From Piromyces finnis (taxonomy: Eukaryota > Neocallimastigomycota > Neocallimastigomycetes > Neocallimastigales > Neocallimastigaceae), in the NCBI GenBank assembly GCA_002104945.1, contig MCFH01000002.1, forward strand, positions 1,269,001 through 1,333,000: a stretch of 64,000 bases of DNA. The letters are read 5' to 3'. Positions within the stretch are counted from its first letter, which is position 1. Every line of letters starts with the position of its first letter. The notes beneath the pieces are model-generated. The model saw nothing but the letters and a program-made list of their open reading frames with translations. It was not told the origin of the DNA and searched no databases. The position numbers and the translations under genes were made by a program. Below are positions 53,892 to 64,000 of the stretch, one piece after another.

Positions 53892-54096
53892 TTGTTTAAT
53901 TTAGGTTTATAATTATGACTTTATTAATATATTTTATGATAAAGAACTACTTGCGTTACATTCTTCTCAAACTACATGTATTTATACATTTACATTGTGG
54001 CTTAAATATATAATTAAATACAATATATACAAATACGTTTTAATACATTTCAATACATTTGAATACATGTGACATAACGTTTCACATATTCTAACA
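53883..54096 (-). repeat. LTR, right copy (5' LTR of a minus-strand element)
   Basis: About 214 bases, directly repeating 51559-51775 with one three-base deletion (ATGACT versus ATGTCAACT) and one substitution (AAATATA versus AAACATA). This degree of identity implies recent insertion. Confidence 0.9.
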
Positions 54097-57000
54097 TTTT
54101 TTACTTGTTACCATTTACCTGAATAATTTTTTAAGGTAGTACAAAAAAGCAAGATAAAAAAAATAAATTTATTTTTAATTTACTATAAATCAATTATTGA
54201 CGGTACATTTTTATTATTATTATTTTAAAATTGTAAATGTAATAAAAAAAACCATTTAGGATTTGAAATATTTTAACTTTAAAAGTTAAAAATTGAATAT
54301 AAATTTAATAATTATGAAGGTGATAATGAATATTATCATATTTATTATTCATTTAAATTAATAACTATTTTATAACTAATTATAATAACTATTATGAAAA
54401 TAGATTATTTTATTATTGTAACCTATTTTTTATCATTTCTTTACATAACTGAGATAATGAAAAAAACTTTTTTTTTAATTTTATAGGAGTAACAAAAAAT
54501 TATTTTTAATTTCTTCTTTATACTATTTCTTCAGTGAAAAAATTCTAATTTGTTCAATACTAGGCATACTTTTAAAGTATTTAATTATGTAAAGTGTTAC
54601 TGTTTAAATGATTTTCATTAGTTAGTATTCATGTAAAATATATATTTATAAGTTAAAGCTAATTCATTATAATTTTTCTTTACTTTTGTTCTATCCATTA
54701 CAAATAAAGAGATAGCCATTATACTAAAATGTTATTCAATTATTAATAGCCGTAAGTACACATTTCTATTAATATTTATTTCAATATCATAATTAAATTT
54801 TCTATATTAAATATATTTTTTTTCATAAATAATTTTTCCTCTTCACAAATTATTATAAATGGAAATTATTATAATTAATAATAAATACAGTAACCAATAA
54901 TTATAAAGGATACCTGTGATACAAAAAAATATCATTCAAATTATTTATTTATTAAATATTTAAAAATATAATGTAATATATTATAACATACATTTTTTAT
55001 TTAATAAATAATTAATTTAATTTGTGAATTTATGTATTAAAATCAAAAATTATTTGTTTATTTATTTATTAAATATTTTTTTAAAAATTACATATTTAAA
55101 TTAAATAGAATAATTTTTCAAACATGATTGTCTACTTAATAAGTTTTAAAATTTATTAATAAACAATTTAAATTAAAATAAAAAAAAAGATGATCCTTCT
55201 TTCCAAGCCTACAAATATTTTTGGTTATGTGGTAATGTCTAGATTCAAGAAATTTTTTTATTGGTCTTTCTTTTGATGTAGTGGGATAAAGTTGATACTA
55301 TATTCTATTACTAAATAGATGTTAAATAAAGAACTGTAAAATTATTTTTTATGACGGTTTAAATGCTCATTGTCCAATTGGATAATCAATAGACTCTAGT
55401 TTTATTTAGAGATATTTTACTAAAGTGGTTATATATCAGGTGATGTAGTCACATGATATAATTTAAATGACTAAATAGTGGGGAATTTTCATAAAAACAT
55501 TTTCTATTAACTTTAATGAATTTGTAACATTTTTTAAAAAAAAAAATACAGTTCTTTTTTTTTATATATATCTAAAGGTTCTGGAACTTTTTTTTTTTTT
55601 TTTTTTTTGTAAAACAACCTTAAATTAAATATTAATTATTTACGGTAGAATTATAAGAAGATAGAATGATACTATTATTGTTGAAATTGGAATACAATTA
55701 CAATAGCAAATGATATTAACAAAAATAGAAATGCTTCTATTTAATTATGACATATAATATTATATAATTAATTTCAATTTAATTATTCATTATCAATAGG
55801 TCAACTTCTATTTTTTTTCATATATACTTTATTTCATTAATTGTTTTCTTTTTTATTTTTAAATTCTAAATTACCATGCTATCTAATTAATTTATTTTTG
55901 AATTAAATATTAATAGTCATAATTAATAATATATAAAATATGAATTTACCTTTTCATGGCATGCCATTTATAGATGATTATCTTCTTTTGGAATGTTTTT
56001 TGTAGGAAGTGAATAAATGGTGAAAATTTTAATTTATAAAAGAAAAAAATTTTTTTCAAGGATATTAATTAATAAAATTTATATTATTTTATTTTACATC
56101 AGTTTACTTTTTTGGTAAAAATAAATTAAAATATAGATTTTTCTTTATAAAATAAATAAATAATGATTTGATAATTTACTCATGTATCAAACATATATAT
56201 TAAAATAATAAAAAATAAATTATTAATGTGTAAAAGAATATATTAAATATTATATAACAAAATATATTATTCAATTATCACAATCTAATAAAGTTTTTTA
56301 AAAAATTTAAATTAGTCAAAAACACTAATTATTATTATTTTGAATAATTAAAGTTCTTACACATATTATTGTGAAGCTTATTAAATAATATTCTATGAGA
56401 TTTCTGTAACTCTCTCAAAATTCTATTTATAATATAGTAAAAAAAATTTTTTTTATTTACTATCGATGATAATCATGGAGTTATTAAATGGAAATTTATC
56501 AACAAATCATATTGAAAAAGAAGTAAAAATAATAATGAGAAGGAAAAAAAGATATTATTCTTCTAATGTATATTTAATACAAAGAAATAAAAATGGACTG
56601 TGCCTTTATATAATTTTGACTTCAATTTATATAAGCGATTGATATTTATTTACTGTCACTATCCTTTTTTTTAATAATTATAAAAAAATTCATAAAGAAT
56701 TATTATTAATTTTATTATTTATAAAATGTTCAAAATATAATAAATAAGCTTTATATTTAATAAACTTTGTGTATTATACTTTTAAAACACTTAAATTTTA
56801 CATTATTTGTCTCCCTATCAAATCTATTCAAATGAAGTTTTTAAAGGATTATACAACTATATTTTAATATATTTTAATATATAAATAATGTCCTTAAAAT
56901 ATATTGGATTAAAAAACAAATTTAAAATTGATGTATACAAATTTATTAAAATTAGAATACTTAACATGTAGTATCTATTTAATTCATAAAAGTTATTTTA

Positions 57001-57555
57001 CTCGTTTGTGTAACATATATTTTATTATAAAGAAAAATACAAAAAACTTTAATTAAAAAGATAGTATATTAATCTTTTGAATAATAAACAATATATATAT
57101 ATAGGAAAAATAAATAAAAACAATATAAAAGAACTTTTTTTATATTTTTTTTTTTTTTTTTAAAAATTTGTTTGTATTTATTGTGTATAGAATAAAAAAT
57201 AAAAAAAAACAATAGCATAATAATAATAATAAAATAATAATAATAATTAGAATATAAATAGTATTTTTAAATATAGAATTTAAAGGTTTTTTTTTTTAGT
57301 AATTAGAAAAAACATCTTATTTTTATTCGTTTATATTATGGATAAAAATATTTGAAATCTATTTATAATTTAAAAATAATATTAATATATAAATTAATTA
57401 AATAATAAAACAATAGAAGAAGAAAAAAAGTAAAATAAAAAAAAAAATAAAACAAAAATAAAGTTAAAATCATTTAATTCTTAAAAAAAAAAGTTAAGTA
57501 TTACAAAAATCAATTAAATATATAAAAAAAATAACATAAAATAATTTATTTGAAA
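54097..57555. other. Non-coding spacer upstream of seven-helix gene 2
   Basis: About 3.5 kb. A slightly less A+T-rich patch at 55190-55470 has no open frame. The rest is homopolymers and TAA repeats, with poly-A tracts close to the next start codon. No gene is seen. Confidence 0.5.
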
Positions 57556-59041
57556 ATGGATCAAGGACCACCAGGAGGACCAGGAGGACCAGGCGGACCA
57601 GGAGGACCGGGAGGACCAGGAGGACCAATGATGGGTCCACCAGGTGCACCACCAGGTGGTTTTAGACCTGGAGAACCACCAACAACTCCATTTGATTTTA
57701 AGGCATATAGTGGAAGTGTAATCATGGGATTTAAGGATTGCTTATTTTATGCACCTTTAATTCAAATTATTTTAATTGTTTATATGTATTTAAGAGTAGG
57801 AAAAGGCAAAATGTGGCATATTTTCTTTTATGGAGGTATTTCATTATTTATTGGTCAAGTTATAGAACATATGTTAATGCCTTTAACAATGTATAAAGAT
57901 ACCTATAAAATTGCTTTTCTTTTGTATATTCCATTAGAAATATTTTATATTATTGCTGAGTATGCTATTTTTTTTTTTCATATATCAAAAAATATATTTA
58001 TTATAATAAATATATATATAAATAATTTATTTAATATATATATTTAAATTTCACTATAGATATATAATATTAAAAATATTTTTTTAATATACATTTTAAT
58101 TGATTAGATATTGTATTCCATTTATCAATTATTTAAAACTTAAGGCTATCACCAGAACTAATTATATTAGTAAAATAAAAATGTTATTACTTATTGCTTT
58201 TCCATTTTATGCTACTACAAGAATGTTAATGGGATATTATAGATATAAAACAAAAGAAGTTAATCCAGATATTGTTAGAAATTACAAGGGTGTAAGTTCA
58301 TCAATTGTTGGTGTAATTGATTTATTTATTTCTATTCTTATTATTTTTGAATTAAAACAAAATCTTGGAATGGAACGTATGCAACATAAATATCTAAGAA
58401 AAACATCAGTATACAGTTATATTAGAAAGTCAAATTATGCTGTTCTTATTTTAATCGATTTTGTTAATTTCTGTTTATCTTTCTTATCATATTCATATAT
58501 CACACCAGAATATATGGATATTGTCATGCCTTTCCAAACAATAAAGGATAACTTTTTGTTAATTCTAGCTGTTGATGCAATTATATTTAAGGTTGATTGC
58601 TTTAAGATGTTAAGTAGTGGAAAGACTGTTAATCAAAATGGAAAAACTTCTTACACTACTAGTTATACTGGTGCAACCAGTTATGTTGGTAATACTACAA
58701 ATGGTAGCTTAAATAATTTCACTGGTAGTTATGGTGTTTTATCAAATTATACTAATTCAAGTAACACATATACTCATGGTGGTGGTGTTTTAGCATCATC
58801 TCAACCATTATTTAGTAGTAATACTAAAGCTGTTGCTGATATTGGTAAACCTGGTTTTGGTTCTTTCCATGCAGCTAATGCTCTTAGTCATTTAGAAAAC
58901 GAAGAATATACTTATGAAGGAAAACCAAAATCAAACTATTCTGTAAATTTTTATGATAGTGATGAAAGACAATATGCCAGTGATACATACTTAGATAGTA
59001 AATCTTCCTCTGTACCATTAAATCATCAATTCAATAAGTAA
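57556..59041 (+). CDS. Putative seven-helix membrane protein, paralogue 2
   Basis: Exons 57556-57959 and 58108-59041 join in phase 2 (GTATGC...TAG) to 445 residues. The ATG at 57556 is the start; the in-frame TTG at 57550 is not a likely eukaryotic start. The N-tail is a collagen-like Gly-Gly-Pro repeat (about residues 5-22) followed by a Pro/Gly-rich stretch. Seven hydrophobic segments align with paralogue 1, including the VGKG, IPLE, NPD, SYIRKSNYAVL and IIFKVDCFK motifs. The Ser/Thr/Tyr/Gly-rich tail of about 150 residues shares PLFS and KSNYS with paralogue 1, so the tail is under some constraint. Its codons are less A+T-biased than those of paralogue 1, which could mean higher expression. 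No known family is recognised; receptor-like function is a guess. Confidence 0.85.
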
Positions 59042-59998
59042 AATAAATTCAAATTCTAATTTCAATCAAATATATTTAACAAAAAATATTATTAAAACCT
59101 AAAACAAAAAAATGATGACGTAAAAAGCAAATAATCTCAAAAAATAGAATATTAGTAGTTTATGTATTTATTGAAATTTTGATTTTTAAATATGATAAAT
59201 TGTAATAATCATGTAATTATTTTATTTATTTTAAAGTATAGTTTTTGTTGTATAGTTTTCAACAAATATGTATACTCTATAATTTAATTTTTTTTTTTTT
59301 TAAAAAAAAAGGTAAAAAAAAAAAAAAAAAAAAATAGAAAATAATAATAATAAAACATTAAATTTTAATTACATTAATAGAAATTTAATAATAATAATAA
59401 AATATTGAAAAAAATTAAAAAAGAAAAAAAAAAAAGGTATAGTATTTTTATTCACTTCTTTTTATCCATTTTCTTTTTAATTTCTTTCAATATTTATATA
59501 ATTTTAATTTAATAGAAATAGACAAAATATAAAAAAAAAAAAAACGATAAAAACAAGATAAAAATAAATAATAAAAAAAAAAAAAATAAATAAAAAAAAA
59601 AAAAAACATCTAAGAAAAAAAACTTTTAAAATAAAATATAATTAATAAATAAACAAAACAAAGTAATAATAAAAAATTATAGTTTTCAAGCATTATAATA
59701 ATACTTTATATGATTCAATGTATACTTTTAAGGAATAATCCTAAACTTCTTGAGGATATAGTTATTGATATTTTAGTAAAAATATAATTTAAAGAAAATA
59801 ATATAATGAAAAGTCATTGAAATATTGAAAGAAAAAACATTAATTATTAATTGTAGTAATATTTAAAATATTCTTATGATACTTGAAAATTAATCTAAGC
59901 TATTGAAATTTAGATAATAAAAATAAAAAATTTAATATAATATAAGGTAATACAAACTGTATAATAATTGTATTTGACTTCTAAAGATTAAAATTTTA
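59042..59998. other. Non-coding A-rich spacer
   Basis: About 950 bases with many poly-A runs and AATAATAA repeats. No gene is seen. Composition changes sharply at about 60000 where the retrotransposon relic begins. Confidence 0.55.
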
Positions 59999-61187
59999 TC
60001 ATGGGACAAAATTATGATCTTCATTGGTTGCGCTGGCCCTTCTGGCCTGTCTTACTGTTTCTTCAGCATTGACGCTCTTGGATGTTGCTTCAAACCTTTT
60101 GAACATTGAGCATTGCTGGCCAATAGCAAAAGGCATGATTTTGGTTAGAAGTTCCGCGGTTACCGTCAAGAATGGTGTTCCTTCATTAGTACCAGATTGA
60201 ATCTGACACTTACAAAGTTCTTTCTATTCCCTTGAATTATTATTGATATTATTAAAACTTCTTCCTCCCAAGAAGGAATTTAAATATTTTACTGCAAACA
60301 CTAGAATAATCATACACATTAATATTCACTGGATTATTAGAATTATTACTATTATTAACCAAATCACTATCTAAATTAGAATTGTTATCTTCACTATTAC
60401 TATCATTACTAATATTATTACTTCTACTTCTACTATTATTATTATTACTATTGTTACTATTATTATTAATATTATTATTATTATTATTGCTATCTCTACT
60501 GATATTACCATTTTCATTATTATTGATAGGACTGTTGGAATTACGTTGACTGAAAAAATTTAATAGCTGGACTATGGAATCATAATGTTTAATACGGATA
60601 TCTCTAAATGCTGGACAATCTAATAACCAATGTTTAATACTTTGAACACCACACTTGCAACATGGACAGTAGTTAGGACAAATTGGATCAACAAATTTAG
60701 CAGCTTTTGCAATTCTAGCATCCAACTTGTATCCGCTTCTCGTTTTCAATAGCCAGTAGAAGCCATAGGCAAACTCTGGGTACTCATAACATAATTTGAT
60801 AAAATCTTTAGTTTCGATATTAGAAACTAAAATTTTACGTTCGAGTGTGGAAAAAGGGTATTTGTGATTCCTCCTACTACGAGCTGAAAAGGAAATTGAG
60901 ATAACGTAAAGTTTCTTCTTTAAAATGAATAAGATTTTAATACAATCTTTCGTTGAACCATGAACCTTGACTAAGAAAAAGTGATCATTGAAAGTCTGAA
61001 AATATTTAACACTAATAATTGAATTAAATTTATCTTTCAGAATTATCTCGAGTTTTTTCCATAACATATTAACTGACTATGATCGAATACCACGGATAAA
61101 GAAGGAGCTAATATCATCTAAGGGGGTACCATAAGACCGGGTACCACGTCTGATATAATTCTTATCTTTAATATAAAGGACTGACAT
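59999..61187 (-). pseudogene. 3' relic of a non-LTR retrotransposon (zf-RVT region)
   Basis: The longest open part, 61067-60252, encodes 271 residues with a zinc-ribbon CPCCKCGVQSIKHWLLDCPAF, the C..C...H....C motif found after the reverse transcriptase in many LINE-type elements. RSGYKLDARIAKAAKF precedes it. An Asn/Ser-rich tract follows. After a stop at 60252, coding-like sequence continues in another frame to a TGA at 59999-60001 (TPFLTVTAELL...RRASATNEDHNFVP), and upstream a 25-codon open piece starts at 61187 before a stop. Parts of the region are visibly richer in G+C than its surroundings. The catalytic reverse-transcriptase core is not present. Broken and 5'-truncated. Confidence 0.7.
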
Positions 61188-62099
61188 GATAATTAATTCT
61201 AATTAAAAAATATTGAATATAAAATACTAATAAAAATTATAAATATAACGTATATGGAAAAAAAATCATTCTCTCTCTTCTTAAAAGTACTGGATAGTAC
61301 AAAAATTGTTACGATGCTTTGATTAAAGATTCTATTTTTGAATTCTTGTTGTAAATTTTCTTTAAAAATTCTAGTTTTGGTTTGTTGTTAGTAAATTCGA
61401 TTCGCTTTTTGACACTAAAATTATTTGACTTTACTTTTCATTAAATATTTAAATTGGTAAAAAAATTTGAATCAAGAATGTCGACACCAGAAAGCTTGTG
61501 AATAGTATTTTTACATGATGTAGAGTGAATCAGTCTCTTACAAGAAACAATACAACAATAGCTACATGAATATAAAAATACAATGCAAATGCTAAAGTTG
61601 ACTACATTAGATTCTTACAAGAGAAGAGTAGTACTACATGAATACATGAATAAAGGAAAAAATACAGCAACAAAATGTATTACTCCTCTAATTAAATGCT
61701 ATACAAACTTACCTGAATACCAAACATTCAACTTATCCATCAATACTTAAATTCGATGGATAAATGTTTTTTAATCGCTCAGTATCATGAGCTTAGTCCT
61801 TATAATTTTCCTTTAAAGACTAACCAAGCATCCATTGCGCAATACTTGGATTTTTTCTATAATATTATATAATTAATACTATTTCTTAATACTATAGATT
61901 AAATAATATTTAAATAAATTACTAAGAAAATTAAAATTGAAATAAAGTAATAGCATTTTCAATATTAACATATTAATTAAATTTTATATTTGAACTTTTT
62001 TTATTTTTATTATTATATTTTTTTAATAATTTATAATATTGTATATAATTTAAATTTTTTGATATTTAATAATGATGTACAAATAAATATTAAAATTTA

Positions 62100-62130
<31 letters not shown>

Positions 62131-62583
62131 AAATGATCAATCTATCTACTATATAACTATTTAATTTTTAGTATTATTCTAATGAAATAACTTTTTTTTT
62201 TTATCCTTTTGTTGTTGCTATATTTCTATTAGCAATTAAGATATAAAAAAAAAGTATAATAAATAAATATATATATAATTTCATTATTTATTTGAAATTA
62301 TTATACAATTTTTATATTCCAAATTCATTAAATATTATAAATATTTAATTTGGTTAATATTTATATATATAAATAAAACAATATTTTACAATATGTTATT
62401 TATAATACAAAAATTTTAAAAAAAAAAAATCATTATAAAAAGTGATTTTATATTTCTATAATTAAATAATCCTTTTTATAACTTTAATTTTTTTTTAACT
62501 ATTATTATTATTATTATAATTTATTTTGTATAAATTAATATATATGATAATAATAGATTTAAAATTTAGTACTATTAAAAATC
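61188..62583. other. Spacer with an unexplained less A+T-rich island
   Basis: From about 61260 to 61860 composition is more balanced and near-repeats occur (TCTTACAAGA...CTACATGAATA at about 61535-61572 and again at 61610-61650). It could be further retrotransposon debris, but no frame is open. From 61870 to 62583 the sequence is A+T-rich with AAAT repeats near 62100. Confidence 0.45.
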
Positions 62584-64000
62584 TTATTCACAATTATCAG
62601 TAAGAATTTCACAAGTAGTATCATTCTCCTTTCCTAAAAGTACACCTCCCTTAATATCGACAACATCACAACCATTACAATATGGATAGCCGTTTGGTCC
62701 CATTTCTACTTCTTTTTCTTGACCTTTTTGTAAACCACATTCTACGGGATGGATTATACATATTTCATTATTTTCTTTACCAAGTATATTATCTTCATTT
62801 TCTTTGTAAATCTCACAATATTTACAATAGTTAGTTCTGAAATCTTCTTTTTCAAGATTTGGGTAATCAAATCTAACTAAATTATTATCATCGTAGTAAG
62901 CCTCTAATGCATATTTGTTAGTGGATGACCAAGTTCTACGTTTTGGACGTGGGGTAATTAATTCAAGTGTTTCAACATTAATTCCAAAAGTATGACATAA
63001 ATAATCAAAACGTTTTTGAATAGTCCATTTTAAGGGAGAACTACGAGAACTACCACGTGGATTAATGATATACTTTTCACCAAAAATGACTTCATAATAA
63101 TTTTTATATTTCCATTCAAAATCAAGACCATACAAATTTATTCTTCCTCTTTGTTTCATTTCTAAGTTGGTGCCAGCAATTCCATCAACTCTTTTAATAA
63201 GTGGTGACTTCTTTACACTATTAGCATCGAGAGAGTCTAGCTTATCTTCTATATTATTATATATATTAATACTTTCTAATTTTCCCATTTTTGTTTCTGG
63301 AATGACTGAATCTTGAATTACTTCTTCACTAATTACTTTAAAAGAAAGTTTTTGCTTTAAATCTTTAATAAACATTAAATCTTCTATTACATATTCTTTA
63401 AGAATATCATGTAAATGATCAATTTTTTTATTTAAAAATGTTGGATTGTAATAATTTTTAACCATTTCTTGAACAATGCTTCTAAATCTGGTATCGTCCT
63501 TATGAATCAAAATATTAATTATTTTATGTCCTGGTTCCCAATCTTTAATTGACATATTTGGCCAGAATACATGATCATCATCTGGGAATTTTTCTTTTTT
63601 CTGTTTATCTAAAGTTTTATTGACGGCATTAACTCTATTAGAAATATACCATGTAAGATCAAAATCAAAGTAAATTGGTATCCATTTACCATCTGGTCTT
63701 AAATACCAATAAAAGTTATGACCATAAATAAGCATATGATCCCAGGATAAGACGATCCACTCAAAGGCAATATATTTTAATAAAACATCAACATCCATAA
63801 TTTCTTCTAATTCTTCAATTGTTTCTGATTCGTTGACTCTTTGGACGAATTCATCAAATGGATCAGTATAATCAGCGTAATCGTCATTAATGTTAGAACA
63901 TGTAACTGGATATTTTGAATTTTTGAAACTTTCAAAATTAAATCCAATAGTTTCACATTTATAACAATTTTTAGTATCTTTATCTTCAAAATAGTTATTA
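62584..64000 (-). CDS. CotH-kinase-like protein with degenerate dockerin-like repeats (5' partial)
   Basis: The frame is open to the window edge, so the start lies beyond 64000; 471 residues are visible. The CotH signature is clear: WIVLSWDHMLIYGHNFYWYLRPDGKWIPIYFDFDLTW, with the DFD acidic pair expected to bind metal. CotH proteins are atypical kinases, and such proteins with dockerins are abundant in anaerobic fungi, where they are thought to be cellulosome components. Two C-terminal repeats (YCKYC...LGKENNEICI at about 62750-62850 and GYPYCNGCDVV...LGKENDTTCEI at about 62595-62690) align with dockerins. They have LGKEN for WG.EN and TTCEI for WCGI, so key Trp residues are missing. Function of the kinase in this phylum is unproven. 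Confidence 0.82.
   Translation of the reverse strand, partial: NNYFEDKDTKNCYKCETIGFNFESFKNSKYPVTCSNINDDYADYTDPFDEFVQRVNESETIEELEEIMDVDVLLKYIAFEWIVLSWDHMLIYGHNFYWYLRPDGKWIPIYFDFDLTWYISNRVNAVNKTLDKQKKEKFPDDDHVFWPNMSIKDWEPGHKIINILIHKDDTRFRSIVQEMVKNYYNPTFLNKKIDHLHDILKEYVIEDLMFIKDLKQKLSFKVISEEVIQDSVIPETKMGKLESINIYNNIEDKLDSLDANSVKKSPLIKRVDGIAGTNLEMKQRGRINLYGLDFEWKYKNYYEVIFGEKYIINPRGSSRSSPLKWTIQKRFDYLCHTFGINVETLELITPRPKRRTWSSTNKYALEAYYDDNNLVRFDYPNLEKEDFRTNYCKYCEIYKENEDNILGKENNEICIIHPVECGLQKGQEKEVEMGPNGYPYCNGCDVVDIKGGVLLGKENDTTCEILTDNCE

Larger units (their letters stand above)
51559..54096 (-). mobile_element. Non-autonomous LTR retrotransposon-like element, about 2.5 kb
   Basis: Two near-identical LTRs (51559-51775 and 53883-54096) bound about 2.1 kb that has no open frame above 60 codons. 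Reverse transcriptase, integrase and gag are therefore absent or destroyed. TGTTAG at the LTR start and the polypurine tract TTTGAGGGGGAA (51776-51787) set the orientation to minus. Flanks share TTTTTTA on both sides (51554-51560 and 54097-54103), a possible target duplication, though the A+T-rich setting weakens this. No match to a tRNA 3' end is obvious after the 5' LTR, where hairpins are found instead. It fits a TRIM/LARD-type element mobilised in trans. It lies between the two seven-helix paralogues. Family (copia or gypsy) cannot be set from sequence alone. Confidence 0.85.

Noticed and set aside
57550-57555. Start codon at 57550 for seven-helix paralogue 2
   Set aside because: The codon there is TTG. 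The first ATG in frame is at 57556 and leaves the whole GGP repeat in the protein.

Overview
The window reads as nuclear DNA of an anaerobic gut fungus (Neocallimastigomycota). The evidence is internal: extreme A+T richness with long homopolymer and ATT microsatellite spacers, many short GT-AG introns, Asn/Ser-rich proteins, and a secreted pectin lyase ending in three Cys-rich fungal dockerins of the type this phylum uses to build cellulosomes. No tRNA, rRNA or CRISPR was seen. Thirteen genes can be assembled with consistent splice phases. Three broken or truncated gene copies, one LTR element and several repeats are also present.

Layout. 1.5-3.7 kb (-): single-pass membrane protein with a cytosolic SH3 domain. 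6.1-11.9 kb: a tandem duplication of a convergent pair, each pair being a PARL-like rhomboid protease (+) facing a C39-like cysteine peptidase (-). The second peptidase is complete (signal peptide, two SH3b domains, catalytic domain); the first is truncated. 14.1-17.1 kb (-): PL4 rhamnogalacturonan lyase with three dockerins. 18.9-20.5 kb (-): bZIP factor of the CYS-3/MetR type with a Cys-rich tail. 23.8-25.1 kb (+): ELMO-domain protein. 26.1-28.3 kb (-): F-box protein. 30.3-32.4 kb (+): secreted, probably GPI-anchored LRR protein. 33.0-36.5 kb (-): PacC/RIM101-type zinc-finger factor. 41.1-43.9 kb (+): LRR single-pass membrane protein, followed at 44.8-46.1 kb by a decayed paralogue and three tandem hairpins. 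47.6-48.8 and 57.6-59.0 kb (+): two paralogous, probably seven-helix membrane proteins of unknown function. Between them, at 51.6-54.1 kb, lies a young non-coding LTR element. 60.0-61.2 kb (-): relic of a non-LTR retrotransposon. 62.6-64.0 kb (-): CotH-kinase-like protein with degenerate dockerin-like repeats, running off the window end.

Together the genes are weighted toward the cell surface and secretion: two LRR surface proteins, an SH3 membrane protein, two polytopic proteins, intramembrane and secreted proteases, and two cellulosome-type proteins. Two nutrient/pH regulators (bZIP and PacC) are also present. The points most worth following are the rhomboid/peptidase tandem locus with its patchwork divergence, the one-LRR-per-exon genes with a dying paralogue, the uncharacterised seven-helix family, and the recent non-autonomous LTR element with a duplicated polypurine tract.
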